Source: Saccharum officinarum (Eukaryota; Streptophyta; Magnoliopsida; Poales; Poaceae). Taken from it: DNA of 64,000 bases. Position numbers and translations under genes: made by a program. A model generated the notes under the pieces. The model searched no databases. It had not been told where the DNA came from and saw only the letters and a program-made list of their open reading frames with translations. This document shows positions 21,048 through 32,057 of this stretch, in pieces (positions within the stretch are counted from its first letter, which is position 1; every line of letters starts with the position of its first letter). The DNA lies in NCBI GenBank assembly GCA_020631735.1, contig CM036199.1:19757553-19821552 (forward strand), given 5' to 3'.

Positions 21048-21607
21048 TCTCTCCCCCCCTTGACGTTCAGCTCGTCCTCGAGCTGAAACTGGGGAAATTT
21101 GTCGCGGAAGTCTGCAACATCCTCCCATGTAGCACCAACAGTGGACTGCCCTTTCCAGATGATGAGCACCTGCCGCACACCCTTTGTCAGCTGGTACCGA
21201 ACAGCCTGCTCAGGGTCTGGAGTCACCACCCCATGATGAGTGGGTGGGAGGGGAGGTGGTGTAGCCGGTGGTGCGCCGACGAACTTCTTGAGAAGGCCGA
21301 CGTGGAAGACATCGTGCAGCTTGGCACGCGGGGGCAGCGCTAGACGAACAGCCACCGGGTTGATGCACTCGGTGACTTGGTAAGGCCCGACGAAGCGCGG
21401 CTTCAGCTTGCCCTTGGGCGCCTGGGGAAGAGAGGAAGCTGCCCGTTGGCGAAGGCGCAGCAGCACCCAGTCACCCACGGCATAGGAGACCGGTCGGTGC
21501 AGGCGGTCGTAGAACTTCTTCTGGACAGCCTGGGCTTGTTCCAGGCGATAGCGGACATCCGCTAGGAGCTCCTCGCGTGCAGCCATTGTCTTGGCCACCG
21601 CCGCCAC
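20957..21607 (-). pseudogene. Gypsy integrase C-terminal region with chromodomain-like tail
   Basis: An open stretch of about 217 codons. It contains the integrase C-terminal GPY-type motif (KPRFVGPYQV at about residues 70-79), then LHDVFHVGLLKK. Further on, VLIIWKG...ATWEDVADFRDKFPQF matches the chromodomain of plant chromoviruses, which by family knowledge directs integration to chromatin marks. It is separated by a frameshift near 21610-21650 from the catalytic core upstream on the minus strand. Confidence 0.85.
21048..21062 (-). promoter_or_regulatory. Polypurine tract of the gypsy element
   Basis: On the minus strand an A/G-only tract (AAGGGGGGGGAGAGA-like) lies directly against the 3' LTR. 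This is the expected plus-strand priming site for reverse transcription. Confidence 0.8.
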
Positions 21608-21612
21608 CCGGG

Positions 21613-22113
21613 TCTCTCTAGGCTCATAAGAGCGGATGGAGGGGGGTCCCTACCGTAGACCACCTTGAAGGGAGTGTCCTTGAGCGACGATTGATACGCC
21701 GTGTTGTAGACGTACTCTGCCCATGGCAGCCATCGCAGCCACTGCCGTGGTCGATCCCCAGTGAAACACCTGAGGTACATGACGATGACTTTGTTGGCCG
21801 CCTCCGTTTGGCCATCGGACTGCGGGTGGAAGGCGGACATCATGTGCAGCTTGGGGCCGGTGAGTCGCATCAGCTCCTGCCAGAACGTCGAGGTGAACAC
21901 GGAGTCCCGGTCCGACACCATGGACTGAGGGATCCCGTGTAGGCGAACGATCTCGCTGAAGAACACCTGAGCCACAGACTCTGCAGTGTAGGGGTGAGCC
22001 AGTGGGATAAAACGATAGTATTTGCTAAACCGGTCGACCACTGTGAGGATCACCGATTTGCCCCCAACGCGAGGCAGCGCCTCGATGAAGTCCAAGCCGA
22101 CGTCGGACCACAC
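21613..22113 (-). pseudogene. Gypsy integrase catalytic core
   Basis: Minus-strand frame with the DD(35)E retroviral integrase core: Asp of VVDRFSKY, Asp of SDRDSVF and Glu of DGQTEAANK. LDFIEALP precedes it and WAEYVYNTAYQSS follows. The frame breaks at its 3' side near 21610-21650. By family knowledge this enzyme inserts element cDNA into the host genome. Confidence 0.88.
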
Positions 22114-22206
22114 GGCCTGGGGAACGGGCAGGGGCAGCAGCAGGCCCGCCGGGTGCAGGTGTTCAGACTTGTTGCGCTGGCACGTTGCGCAGGCACGAAC
22201 GAAGTC

Positions 22207-22930
22207 CTAGACCACGCGGCGCATGGCAGGGATGTAGAAGTCCCGGCAGAGGCGATGTAGAGTCCGCTGCACCCCTTCATGTCCGTCGTCGTGCGTAGCA
22301 GCCACCACCTTGAGCAGCAGAGGTGAGTCCGGCGGAATGTAGAGCCAGTCAGCATACGCCACCATGCCGTCCAACAGCGACCACGGCGCTCCCCTTGTGT
22401 CGGCTGCTAGTTCATCCCGGAGGGCGACAAGGGCTGGTTCTTGTCGTTGAGCATGACGAAGACGGTCGACGAAGTCGAAGCGAGGTGCGGATAGCGCCAA
22501 GACCGAGCCCTCCTCGCTGGTGTCGCGCCGGGACAGTGCGTCGGCAATGGTGTTTGTGGCACCCGACTTGTATTCCACCGAGAAGTCGAAGCCGAGGAGC
22601 TTGCCCACCCAATGGTGTTGCGGGATCGTCGAGAGGCGCTGGTCGAGGATGAATTTGAGGCTGTAGTGGCCGGTGCAGACGAGGAACATGCGCCCCCACA
22701 GGTACGGCCTCTAGTGGCGCATGGCGTGCACCAACCCAATGAGCTCCCGCTCATACGCTGCCAGAGAACGGTGGCGGGGGGCGACCGGCCTGCCGAAATA
22801 GGCGATCGGATGGTGCTCCTGCAGCAAGACTGCCTCGAAGCCATGCGTGGACGCGTCGCACTCAACGATGAAGCCCTTGGTGAAGTCAGGCAGCGCCAAC
22901 ACAGGGGCCGACGTCACGGCTACCTTGAGC
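22207..22930 (-). pseudogene. Gypsy RNase H and integrase zinc-binding region
   Basis: The RNase H part shows VECDASTHGF and IAYFGRPV. It is followed, after a stop where a Trp codon is expected (near 22711), by VCTGHYSLKFIL and NTIADALSRR. The integrase N-terminal zinc region follows with GHEGVQRTLHRL. Another stop replaces a conserved position at 22207-22209, directly before the CATCQRNK-type end of the zinc finger. Confidence 0.85.
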
Positions 22931-23105
22931 GCCTAGAAGGCTGCCTGGGCTCCGTCGTTCCAGGAAAAGCCCTCCTTCTTCAGCAACAAAGTGAGGGTGC
23001 CACAATCTTGCCATAGTCGTGGATGAACTTGCGGTAGTATCCGGTGAGGCCCAAGAAGCCACGCACCGCGCGTGCCGAGCGAGGTGCCGGCCAGTCGTGA
23101 ATGGC

Positions 23106-23900
23106 CTACACCTTGGCTGGGTCCATGGCCACACCGTGGGCGGAGATGATGTGGCCCAGGTATGCCACGGAAGGGGACCCAAAGATGCACTTGGATCGCT
23201 TGACGAAGAGGACATGGCGGTGAAGTTCGGTGAGGACGGCGCGGATGTGCCTCAAGTGATCTGCCCAAGTCTTGTTGTAAATCAATATATCATCAAAAAA
23301 GACAAGGACGAACCGACAAAGAAATGGACAAAGCACGTCGTTCATGAGCGCCTGGAATGTTGCTGGGGCGTTACATAACCCGAATGGCATCACCAGGAAC
23401 TCATAGAAGCCGTCGTGGGTTCAGAACGTCGTCTTGTGTACATCAGCCGGTCGCATCCGGACTTGGTGATAGCCAGAGTGGAGGTCCAGCTTGGTGAAGA
23501 ACTGCGCACCATGCAGCTCATCAAGGAGTTCGTCGACGACCGGGATGGGAAAAGCATCCTTGACGGTGAGGGCATTAAGAGCGCGGTAGTCCACACAAAA
23601 CCGCCAAGCCCTGTCCTGCTTCTTGACCAGCAGTACCGGCAATGAGAACGCCGAATCGCTGCGGCGTACGATGCCTTGGTCTAGCATGGCGGCGCATTGC
23701 CGTTCCAGCTCGTTCTTGTGCGCCGCCGGGTAACGGTAGGGCCGAACCGCCACAGGTGTAAAGCCAGGCTTGAGGACGATGGCGTGATCTTGGGCTCGCT
23801 GCGGTGGCAGCCCTGCCGGCTCGGCAAACACCCCCTCGAAGAAGTGCAGCAGCTCCTCAAGGAGGGCGTTCGGTGTCGTGGTGGCGGCGAGTAGGGGTGG
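23106..23900 (-). pseudogene. Gypsy reverse transcriptase
   Basis: Minus-strand RT with palm and finger motifs: [26 protein letters not shown], then after a TGA (near 23421) FGLCNAPATFQ, the catalytic FFDDILIY and YLGHIIS. The stop between TTF and the next segment sits where an Arg codon is usual (CGA to TGA). A further TAG ends the block near 23106. Confidence 0.9.
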
Positions 23901-23933
23901 CCGACAGTCGGCGATGTCCGACCAGGAGACCTA

Positions 23934-24302
23934 TCAGCCTTGGTGCAGGAATGAGATGGTGCGGTCGACGAAGTCCCACACCACTCGGCCAAGGGTGACC
24001 ATCCATTGAGTCCCCAAGACGAGGTCATACCCCGCGAGCGGCATGACGAAGAGGTCGATGAAGAATGTCTCGCCCTCGATGATGATCGGGGCGCGACGGA
24101 TGACGCCCGGGCAAGTGACGCGCTCGCCGTTGGCCACGGTGGCCGTGAGGCGCGGGCGCGGCTGGATCGGCAGGCCGGTGCGGCGGGCGGCATCCTCGGC
24201 GATGAAATTATGTGTGGAGCCGGTGTCTAGGAGCGCGACGAGGGTGGTGGCACCTAGGGAGACCCGCACCTGCATGGAATCACAAATGGGCATACCGGCC
24301 AC
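23934..24302 (-). pseudogene. Gypsy aspartic protease
   Basis: Contains the active-site motif LLDTGSTHNF and the downstream DLVLGTQWM typical of retropepsins of plant gypsy elements. It is preceded by a TAG near 24337 and ends in two adjacent stops near 23932-23937. By family knowledge the enzyme cleaves the polyprotein. Confidence 0.87.
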
Positions 24303-24336
24303 TGCCCTGAGTGAGAAGACAGGGGCGCCTTCCTCC

Positions 24337-25276
24337 TAATCGTCCCCCGCTGGTTCCTCATCGACGGCCGCGATCTCGACGCTGTTGAGGTAGAAGATGC
24401 GGTGGCAGACACGATTGTGACCGCGGGAGTACGGCTCATTGCAGTTGAAGCAGAGGCCGAGACGGCGCCGTTCCACCTGTTCCTCCGGGGACAGCCGCTT
24501 CAAAGGCGGCCCATCCTGTCGCGGCTGGGCCACGCCCGCTGGTGGTGCAGGGAGGGCGAGCAGCGATTGCGTAGGCGCCGACGCTGGCACTAGGGCACGA
24601 GAGGCTCCCCGGGCGGCCGGTGGGGGTAGCGCGCCAACTCCATCTGCTCGACCTGACGGGCGAGACTCATGGCCCTGGCGAGCGTCTCTGGATTGTGGAT
24701 GCGGATGGCGTGGCTCAACGGGGGAAGAAGGCTGTCGGTGTAGAGTTGGACGCGCTGGCCCTCATCGAGCCGACCCGCGCGCGGCAACAGAGCCTGGAAC
24801 CTGTTGGAGTATTCCTCGACGGTCCCAGTGCGGCGACACTCCGCCAACTCAAACAGGGGCGCTGAGCGGAGGGGTGGACCAAAACGAAGGTTGAGGAGGT
24901 CCTTGAATCATCCCCATGGCGGCGTACCCTCGTCTTCCTACAACTGGATGTACCACAGCTGCGCGACATTCTCCAGATTGTAGGAGGCCATCCACACGTG
25001 CTCCTCCGGCATGGTGCACTGTTGGCGAAAATATGATTCACATTTGTTGATGAAGAGCATCGGATCGGTCTTGCCATCGAAGCGGGGGAAGTCGAGCTTC
25101 TGGAATCGTGGGGGCCGATCCAGATCACGAGGATGTTCCTCGCGCCCGCCGTCACTGTTGTCCGACGACGATGACGACTTGTCCTTCATGGTGGCCATGT
25201 CGGCCTTCACGGACGACAACTCAGTCTGGAATGACTTCATCAGCTCCATGAGGTCCTTGATGGTGGGTTCAGCCAT
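24337..25276 (-). pseudogene. Gypsy gag with zinc knuckle, interrupted
   Basis: It starts at MAEPTIKDLME (ATG complement at 25274-25276). The retrotransposon gag core follows (KLDFPRFDGKTDPMLF, WIN-type helices, then EECRRTG-like and YSNRFQAL). Stops fall near 24936-24938, near 24907 and near 24590. The zinc knuckle CFNCNEPYSRGHNRVC follows. The frame upstream stays open through the primer-binding site into the 5' LTR. Confidence 0.85.
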
Positions 25277-25353
25277 GGTGGTGGAGTGGCCGGTGGAAGA
25301 AGTGGACGTGGAAGGGGATGGTGGAGGGCTGGAGCGGGTGGGAGAGGATCTAC

Positions 25354-25368
25354 GCGACGCCGATACCA
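25354..25368 (-). promoter_or_regulatory. Primer-binding site of the gypsy element
   Basis: Three bases inside the 5' LTR end the minus strand reads TGGTATCGGCGTCGC. The first seven bases match the 3' end complement of initiator tRNA-Met (TGGTATC...), the usual primer of plant LTR elements. The following bases have diverged. Confidence 0.65.
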
Positions 25369-25371
25369 GGT

Positions 25372-25713
25372 TGTCGAGCGCCTCAACGCCCAACGTCGCC
25401 GGACCGCGGCTACGTAACTCGTAGTCGCGCTCCAGGCCTTCACCATGAGAAGATCTCACCGGTGGCTTGAGAGAGTTTAGAGAGAGAGAGTAGCAACTTT
25501 AGGATAATTGATCTTGCTTAATTCTCTCCAAGTCTGTTACACGGCATATATGGCCAATGGCCCAAGCAATCTGTCCTATAATTAAGGCATGCAAAAGGAA
25601 ACTAGGTCCTATCTTTCTAAACTTAGCCACTGACGGTGGCACCTGCCTTGGCCGCGCGCTCCGCAGCCCTCCTGGCGTCACGACGGCGCCTATAAAAGCG
25701 GCCGTACATGACA
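25372..25713 (-). repeat. 5' LTR of the gypsy element
   Basis: A 342-bp LTR with TG...CA ends, nearly identical to 20708-21047. The CAGAG TSD follows at 25714-25718. A minus-strand CTTTTATAGGC motif (near 25690-25700) could serve as a TATA region. Confidence 0.93.
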
Positions 25714-26318
25714 CAGAGAATATCTCATTGTCGCATCAGTCATGTCAAAAGCACAACTATTCAGCAATATTTACCGGCCATCGCTCAGGGCAACAGTAGC
25801 ATGCACCACACAGTACCATACAAGACAAGCCAGCTGATTTCAGCAACAGGCGCCCATGCCATCAGAAAAATTTACAGTGATACACATACCGTATATATGC
25901 AAATAGTACTTCATCTTAAATGATAGTGCAAATTAAATAAACAGTATTTGTAATGCAAACCGGATCAGCATGGCCTCAAGATGACGAACATAACACTTAG
26001 GACTGAGAGAACTGAGAAAAAAATACAGGAAAAATAATAGCATTTCAGCACCAACCAAGGTATTTCAATAATACATTCCCAACGAACTACATGGCCATAT
26101 AGCTTTCTTGTCAGTAAGGGGAGCAACCAAGCAGCTAGAAGCAGGCCACCAAAAATTTCCCAAGTCTCATGCGCCATCATCTTAACCTTGCTGGTTTCAA
26201 GTGGTGTCTGCGGTGTCCATAAATCGTACCCATCAGTAAAACTCACAAAGATTAGTATTATCAATTGTTCATACCTAAACTTTAAGATATGAAATTCATA
26301 AGGGATATGAAAACTCAC

Positions 26319-26390
26319 ATAACCATGAGTGATGGCAGCTGTGAAAGGACATGAGGAATTGAGCCCTCCAACTTATTGTGTGTTAAATCC
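26319..26390 (-). pseudogene. Isolated 72-bp leucine-rich-repeat exon
   Basis: On the minus strand a 72-bp segment is bounded by a CAG acceptor and a GTGAGT donor and encodes DLTHNKLEGSIPHVLSQL. This matches one plant LRR unit (LxxNxLxGxIP), and 72-bp single-repeat exons are typical of LRR receptor-kinase genes. No neighbouring LRR exons or kinase domain were found. It lies just downstream of a Helitron helicase remnant, so a captured gene fragment is the likely explanation. Confidence 0.6.
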
Positions 26391-26594
26391 CTGAAAATAA
26401 TAAATTTTAAGTGCATATGCACGGTGAGTAAAATGGTTTACCAACATGCCCACAAAAATAATAATATGACAACTGATAAAATTGTTTGAGTATACACACC
26501 GTCAATCACCAATTTAGGACGTCTTTGTGAACTATATTCTTGGTGCTCTTTCCCATAGGATCCAAGTCCTCTTTTGGTTTTGCCAAAATTCTAG

Positions 26595-27416
26595 AGCTGT
26601 CCATGCGAGAACACGGGTTCCGGAAGGTAGATCCCAACGTTAGGGATGATTTATCCCTGCGATTTATTTATCATCATGACAAAACTCAACCGCACTGGGA
26701 ATTATTTTCTCTTGAACTTGAAAGGAAGAGAAATATCATCCGAGGGAGACAAGGGGAGCCTCGGTATGAACACCCTTTTCTGCGCATACTGTCCAGCAAC
26801 GATCTCAGCATCAATTGCATTATCTTGCAATGATCTAACTATAAGCCTTGTTCCATTGCACAAGCTGTTGTTCGGATCAAGATTGCGGAGAAGAATCACA
26901 TGACAGTTGATTTTTAGCTTCAGCTCGTATGGGGGGAGGCCATTTGGAGTTATTGAGTTCAAAAAATCAATAGGAAAGTGATTTTGAGGATCGTCAACAA
27001 TAGTATCAAAGCGGTGGTAAACCTTTTCCTCACCTGGAAACCTCTCAATCATCATTGCATTCAATCGATCAACATGTTCATTTTTGGTGGACAGAATGGC
27101 ACGAGAGCTCATATAGGCGGCTGATGTTGCATGTTCTTCCATTGACGGGAAAACATCTTGAATGAGTTTGTTGACTGCTACCTCCGTGTCAGTATAACCA
27201 ATGATAATGTCATCAGGGAGCCGAACATAATCATCTCCAATCATTTCCTTGGTTTCATTTCCATTTCGTAGCAGGTACTTAGAAAACCAAGGGTCTGACT
27301 GTGCTCTCATGTTACGTGACAATCTTATCATCCTTATTTTATCCCACAAATAGGATCTTTGCAAAGTAGCATCAGTTACCTGTGCTCTTATCCCACGTGT
27401 CACCATAGGGAGGACC
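26595..27416 (-). pseudogene. Helitron RepHel helicase C-terminal remnant
   Basis: The minus-strand frame shows Pif1-type helicase sequence of plant Helitrons: TLQRSYLW, LSRNMRAQSD, ILSTKNEHVDRLN and FLNSITPNGLPPYELKLK. It continues with VILLRNLDPNNSLCNGTRL, then (past a stop at 26702) MMINKSQG and VGIYLPEPVFSHGQL. Further stops interrupt the end and conservation is lost after HGQL. Upstream, the frame continues (QVLP) exactly to 27416, where a copia LTR begins, so the helicase was split by that insertion. The Rep domain is not in the window. It is non-functional. Confidence 0.88.
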
Positions 27417-29242
27417 TGTGAAAGGTCTTGATGGCTAGAGGGGGGTGAATAGCCTTTTAAAACTTTCTACAAAGACAAGCTAAACAAGTTTATCAATATA
27501 ACAACTAGCGAGATGCGAGTTTTGCTTAGCCTACGGGGTGTTTGCAAGCCACCTATCCAATTTACAATTCTAGTATTTGCACTCAACCGCACAAGTCAAA
27601 CCGAGGAGAAAACTACAACTAAGCAAGCTACACAAAGAAGCTACTCTAGCAAAGCTAACTAGCTAGCAAAGATAACTAAGAAATTAATACAATAGAGAGT
27701 TAGGAGGGTATCACCGAGGGGCGAAGTATTGAGCCAACCAATCAATATGATCAAGAGATGAATACCAAGATAACCGAACACCGGGATCAATCAATCACAA
27801 TATGAAAGTGATGACACGAAGATTTATCCCGAGGTTCACGTGCTTGCCGGCACGCTAGTCCCCGTTGTGTCCCTCTTCACCACGTGGTTCGGTGGCTAAT
27901 CGGTCACACACCGAGCCTCTCAAAAGGCGCCACAAGAACCTACCAAATGGCAAAAGGTTACAATGACACGAGCAATATACTAACGTTGCCTTTGGCGCTT
28001 CGCCGAGGTAGGCACAAACCCCTCACAATCACCGGAGGTGGCCAAGAACAGTCAGACCCCTCACAATCGCCGAGGTAGGCACAAACCCCTCACAATCACC
28101 GGACGCGCTGGAGACGACCGGACGCGCTGGTCTCGAGAATGACCGGACGCGCTGGTCGCTGCGTGATGAGTGCGTCCGGTCGTTTGGACCAGCGCGTCCG
28201 ATCAGTACTTCGCGAGTTAGCTGTTGGGCGACCGGCGCGTCCGGTCAGTTGGACCAGCGCGTCCGGTCAGCCCGATTCCAGCTGTTTAAGTTTCTAACGG
28301 CTCTATTCGAAGGGGTACGTCCATAAATACTCGTTGGCCGGCTCAAGGCTCTCTCTCTCGATCATTTGACATACTTGTGAGCACTTTGAGCTAAGCAACT
28401 CCCCTCCCACTCATCTCTCTTGCTTCTTTGCATATTCGCTCAATGAAACAGTGACCGGACGCGCTGAAGAAAATGACCGGACGTGACAGTGCCAGCGTCC
28501 AGTTAGAGTCCAGTAAGCTCCCTGAATGACCGGATGCGTCCGATCATCAGTGACCGGACGCGCCTCGCGTCCGATCATCGAACTGAAAAACGCGCAGACA
28601 CTGAACACTGACCGGACGCGTCCGGTCATGCAAGGACCGCGTCCGGTTCAGCGTCCGATCACCTCTGTGACCTCCGTTCACCTCTGTTTCTTTTCCGGAC
28701 TTCTGGCGTAGTGGAAAATAGGCATTTCAACTTCCCAAAAATGCCTGAATCCCGCGCTCGCAAGCTCGACGGGAGAGAGAGAGAAACCCAAACCCTCTCT
28801 ACCGCTCAAACTCCACCGCCTTCGCAAACGTGCTAACACCACCAAGTTATCTCGTCATGTGTGAGTGTGTTAGCATTTTCACAATCATTTTTTGAGGCGA
28901 TATTAGTTATATCCAAATGCATATGATCATGAAATGCACATCTAGAGGCACTTAGGAGTTCAATAGCCGCGTCATTCCCCTCTTTATAGTACGGCTATCT
29001 ATCCTATAATATAACCACACTCACTAGGTGTCTTGGTTACTAAAACACAACCCTTAAGCATATACCTTTGCCTTGATCACATAGGGTTGCGTCCAAATCC
29101 AAGTGTGGCCATCATGATCACCATGTCCATCTTGCCACCAACCTTGGAATGTACTAATCCTCATATGCTACATACAACTTAGGCATAGGATTAGTACTTA
29201 GGCATTGTCACTAATTACCAACACCAAACATGGGACTTTTAA
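27417..29242 (-). repeat. 3' LTR of the copia element, with palindromic arrays
   Basis: The minus-strand end ...CTATTCACCCCC...CTTTCACA and the start TTAAAAGTCCCATG align with the ends of the solo LTR at 45636-47578 (...CTTACA and TGAAAACCCAAG). Arrays of GACCGG/GCGTCCGGTC lie at about 28095-28275 and 28450-28670. The segment between them (about 28293-28446) is in the opposite orientation to the rest of the LTR when compared with the solo LTR. AGGTTTGGG, the GTGCTAACACCACC complement and GGCAAGC motifs anchor the rest. Confidence 0.85.
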
Positions 29243-30381
29243 TCTCCCCCTTGTTGGTAATTGGTGACAAACCTTTTACAAAGATATTATGATAAAATTT
29301 TGATTGAACCCATGTCACATTGTCCAAGTATATTACCATGTGTAAGAATTATGGACATGTGATCATGAATTCAAATTGATAGCAATGGCTCCCCCTACAT
29401 GTATGCTATATGTTTGGATTTTGGAAGCATACATGTTAGATAGGAAAGATTAGGAGCATTGACTATCAATAGGTGCTAAGTGTTTAAGATTATAGACCTT
29501 TGAAGCGTGATACCATCGGAGTAGTGATAAACACCATCTTAGCACCTTGTGTAGTTAGATTCCACTTGTAAAAGCACAAACATAACTAGAAACCTCGTGA
29601 GATCAACATTATAAGCAAGGCTCTAGTACCACTATGAAAAACATGAAGCAAGAAAAATCTAACTACTTCCTATTCATGCTAGTACCACAATGCATCATTC
29701 AAATTATACTAGCAAGTCACCACACAAGCAATGTATCGGAGAAAACAAAATGCATAACTATGCATCATACATATGAGGTGCACATAGAAATGCAACATTC
29801 ATATTTAAAAGCTTGCTCCCCCTACTTGTGTGCTTCTTTTATCAATTCTCCCCCTTTAGGATTTAACTTTGTGAACAACATTTTCTCCCCCACAACATTT
29901 TTTGAGTTCTATCTTTGTGAACAACATTTTTCTCCCCCTTTGGCACCAATTGACCACAAGGAGCAAACTTTAGATAGATTATCATGTCGAAATATGGGGT
30001 GAGGATCAAGTTTATGATTCAACCTAGATTGCTTGCATAAATAAAATACTTTGGTTTGATCCAAGGGCAAGCTTCTTCACACCTCATTAGACGGGTTATC
30101 ATGCACCATGTTGAAGCAAATATTTAGACAAGTGATCTAGATTAAACACTTAGGATCACAAGCTACTTAAACAAGTTATATGCTACCACTAGATCATACA
30201 AGTCATGGAAACAATAGTGGTACCATATAAACTTTAAATTCATTTGATTTTCATGAATGAGCCTAGAACATGTAAATTATGACTAGATGCACTAAACAAG
30301 TCCTTAGCATAGAATGTATGACATGTCAACTAATTGTACCTTGGGGCTCGAAGGAGAGGCATGCCATATCATGGAGGTGCA
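29243..30381 (-). other. Copia 3' non-coding region with multiple polypurine tracts
   Basis: Directly next to the LTR the minus strand has AAGGGGGAGATT, the main polypurine tract. Further G-rich tracts (AGGGGGAGAA-like) occur in the minus strand near 29387, 29817, 29846, 29887 and 29935. No open reading frame with recognisable similarity is present. Confidence 0.7.
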
Positions 30382-32027
30382 TCAACTCATGTTGGAGAAG
30401 TCAAGTATGTTCAACTCATTCTTTAGCTTGTGAAATCTCTTCTCATCAAGTGGCTTGGTGAATAGATCGGCTAATTGATCTTCGGTGCCCACACTCTCAA
30501 TAGCAATGTCACCCTTTTGTTGATGATCTCTAATGAAATGATGACGGACATCAATATGCTTTGTTCTTTGATGTTGAACCGGATTGTTGGTTAGCTTCAC
30601 GACACTTTTATTATCACATAGCAATGGCACATTCTTGAGTTTGATTCCAAAATCTTTTAATGTTGCCTTCATCCACAAGATTTGTGCACAACAACTACCC
30701 GCGACGATATATTCGGCCTCGGCGGTAGATAGTGCAATACTATTTTGCTTCTTGGATGACCATGAGACAAGTGATCTTCCCAATAATTGACAAGTCTCGA
30801 AAGTGCTCTTTCTCTCTACTTTGTCACCGGCATAGTCGGAATCCGAATATCCAACAAGCTCAAAGCTTGCACCTTTGGGATACCATAATCCAACATCTTG
30901 TGTATGCTTTAAGTACCTCAATATTCTCTTTGTTGCCTTCAAATGACTTTCTCTTGGTGAGGCTTGAAATCTTGTACACATGCATACACTAAACATCACA
31001 TCGGGCCTTGATGCCGTCACATAGAGTAGGCTACCAATCATTGATCTATATAGCTTTTGATCCACCATGTTGCCACTCTTGTCACTATCCAAACTTCCAC
31101 TAGTACCCATTGGGGTTGTAATGCTCTTTGCATCTTCCATGCCAAACTTCTTGAGCATATCTTTGATGTACTTGGTTTGACTCACAAATGTTCCTTCCTT
31201 CATTTGTTTGATTTGAAGTCCAAGAAAGAAACTAAGTTCACCAATCATTGACATTTCAAATTCCTTTGCCATCATTTTTCCAAACTCATCACAATAATCT
31301 TGATTAGTTGAACCGAATATGATATCATCAACATATATTTGCAACACAAACAAGTCTTTCCCAATCTTCTTAGTGAATAGAGTAGTATCCACTTTGCCCA
31401 TGACAAATCCTTTGGATAGCAAGAAGTCTCTCAATCTTTCATACCATGCTCTAGGTGCTTGCTTCAATCCATACAAAGCTTTTCTCAATATGTAGACATG
31501 ATTGGGTTTCTTATCATCTTCGAAACCGGGGAGGTTGCTCCACATACACCTCCTCTTAATGTACCCATTGAGAAATGCACTCTTCACATCCATTTGATAT
31601 AGCTTGATATTGTGAGCACAAGCATAGGCAAGTAAGATCCTAATTGCTTCCAATCTTGCAACCGGGGCATAGGTTTTACCAAAGTCAAGACCCTCTATTT
31701 GTGTGTAACCTTGAGCCACTAGTCTTGCTTTGTTCCTTACTACTATCCCATCTTGATCTTGCTTGTTGTAAAGACTCATCTTGTTCAATGACATTGTGAT
31801 CCTTAGGCCTTTCAACTAGTTTCCCATACTTTATTTCTTTTGAAGTTGTTGAGCTCTTCATGCATTGCATTTACCCAATCCGGATCTCTCAATGCTTTAT
31901 CAATGTCCTTGGTTCTTCCATTGACACAAAAAGAAGAGTGAGCACAAAATGATGTCAATCTTGATCTAGTTTGAACTCCTCTTTTGTATGTCACAAATGA
32001 TGGAATCCAATGGATGGTCTTCTGCAA
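30382..32027 (-). pseudogene. Copia reverse transcriptase and RNase H
   Basis: A long frame (30382 to about 31815) contains the copia RT-RNase H module: KARLVAQGYTQ, DFGKTYAPVARLEAIR, MDVKSAFLNG, LRKALYGLKQAPRAW and the catalytic YVDDIIFG. It continues with YRSMIGSLLYVTASRPD, GYSDSDYAGD, STAEAEY, CDNKS, HIDVRHHFIRD and DLFTKPL. Upstream, the segments before RT (LVERPKDHNVI and MHEELNNFKRNKVW) lie in other frames, so at least two frameshifts exist near 31790-31830. The RT frame itself is intact over about 470 codons, suggesting moderately recent activity. Confidence 0.9.
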
Positions 32028-32057
32028 TGTTAGTTGGTTAAAGCACTTGGACTTGAT

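Larger units (their letters stand above)
20708..25713 (-). mobile_element. Ty3/gypsy chromovirus LTR retrotransposon, degenerate
   Basis: The unit is complete but mutated, and is transcribed on the minus strand. LTRs are at 20708-21047 (3' LTR) and 25372-25713 (5' LTR). Both begin TGTCGAGCG and end CATGACA, and the 5-bp TSD CAGAG is at 20703-20707 and 25714-25718. The LTRs differ at roughly ten places by eye (about 97% identical). Domain order is gag, zinc knuckle, protease, reverse transcriptase, RNase H, integrase, chromodomain-like tail. The 5.0-kb size, 340-bp LTRs and chromodomain suggest a small chromovirus clade such as Reina (inference). Many in-frame stops make it non-autonomous today. 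Confidence 0.95.
27417..32057 (-). mobile_element. SIRE/Maximus-type Ty1/copia element, 3' half, cut by assembly gap
   Basis: Minus-strand copia element: 3' LTR (27417-29242), polypurine tract (about 29243-29253), a 1.1-kb non-coding stretch with several extra CTCCCCC tracts, then the RT-RNase H part of pol. The upstream half (integrase, protease, gag, 5' LTR) would lie to the right but the sequence runs into the N gap. It is inserted in the Helitron helicase remnant. LTRs of about 1.8 kb and multiple polypurine tracts are typical of SIRE. Confidence 0.9.
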
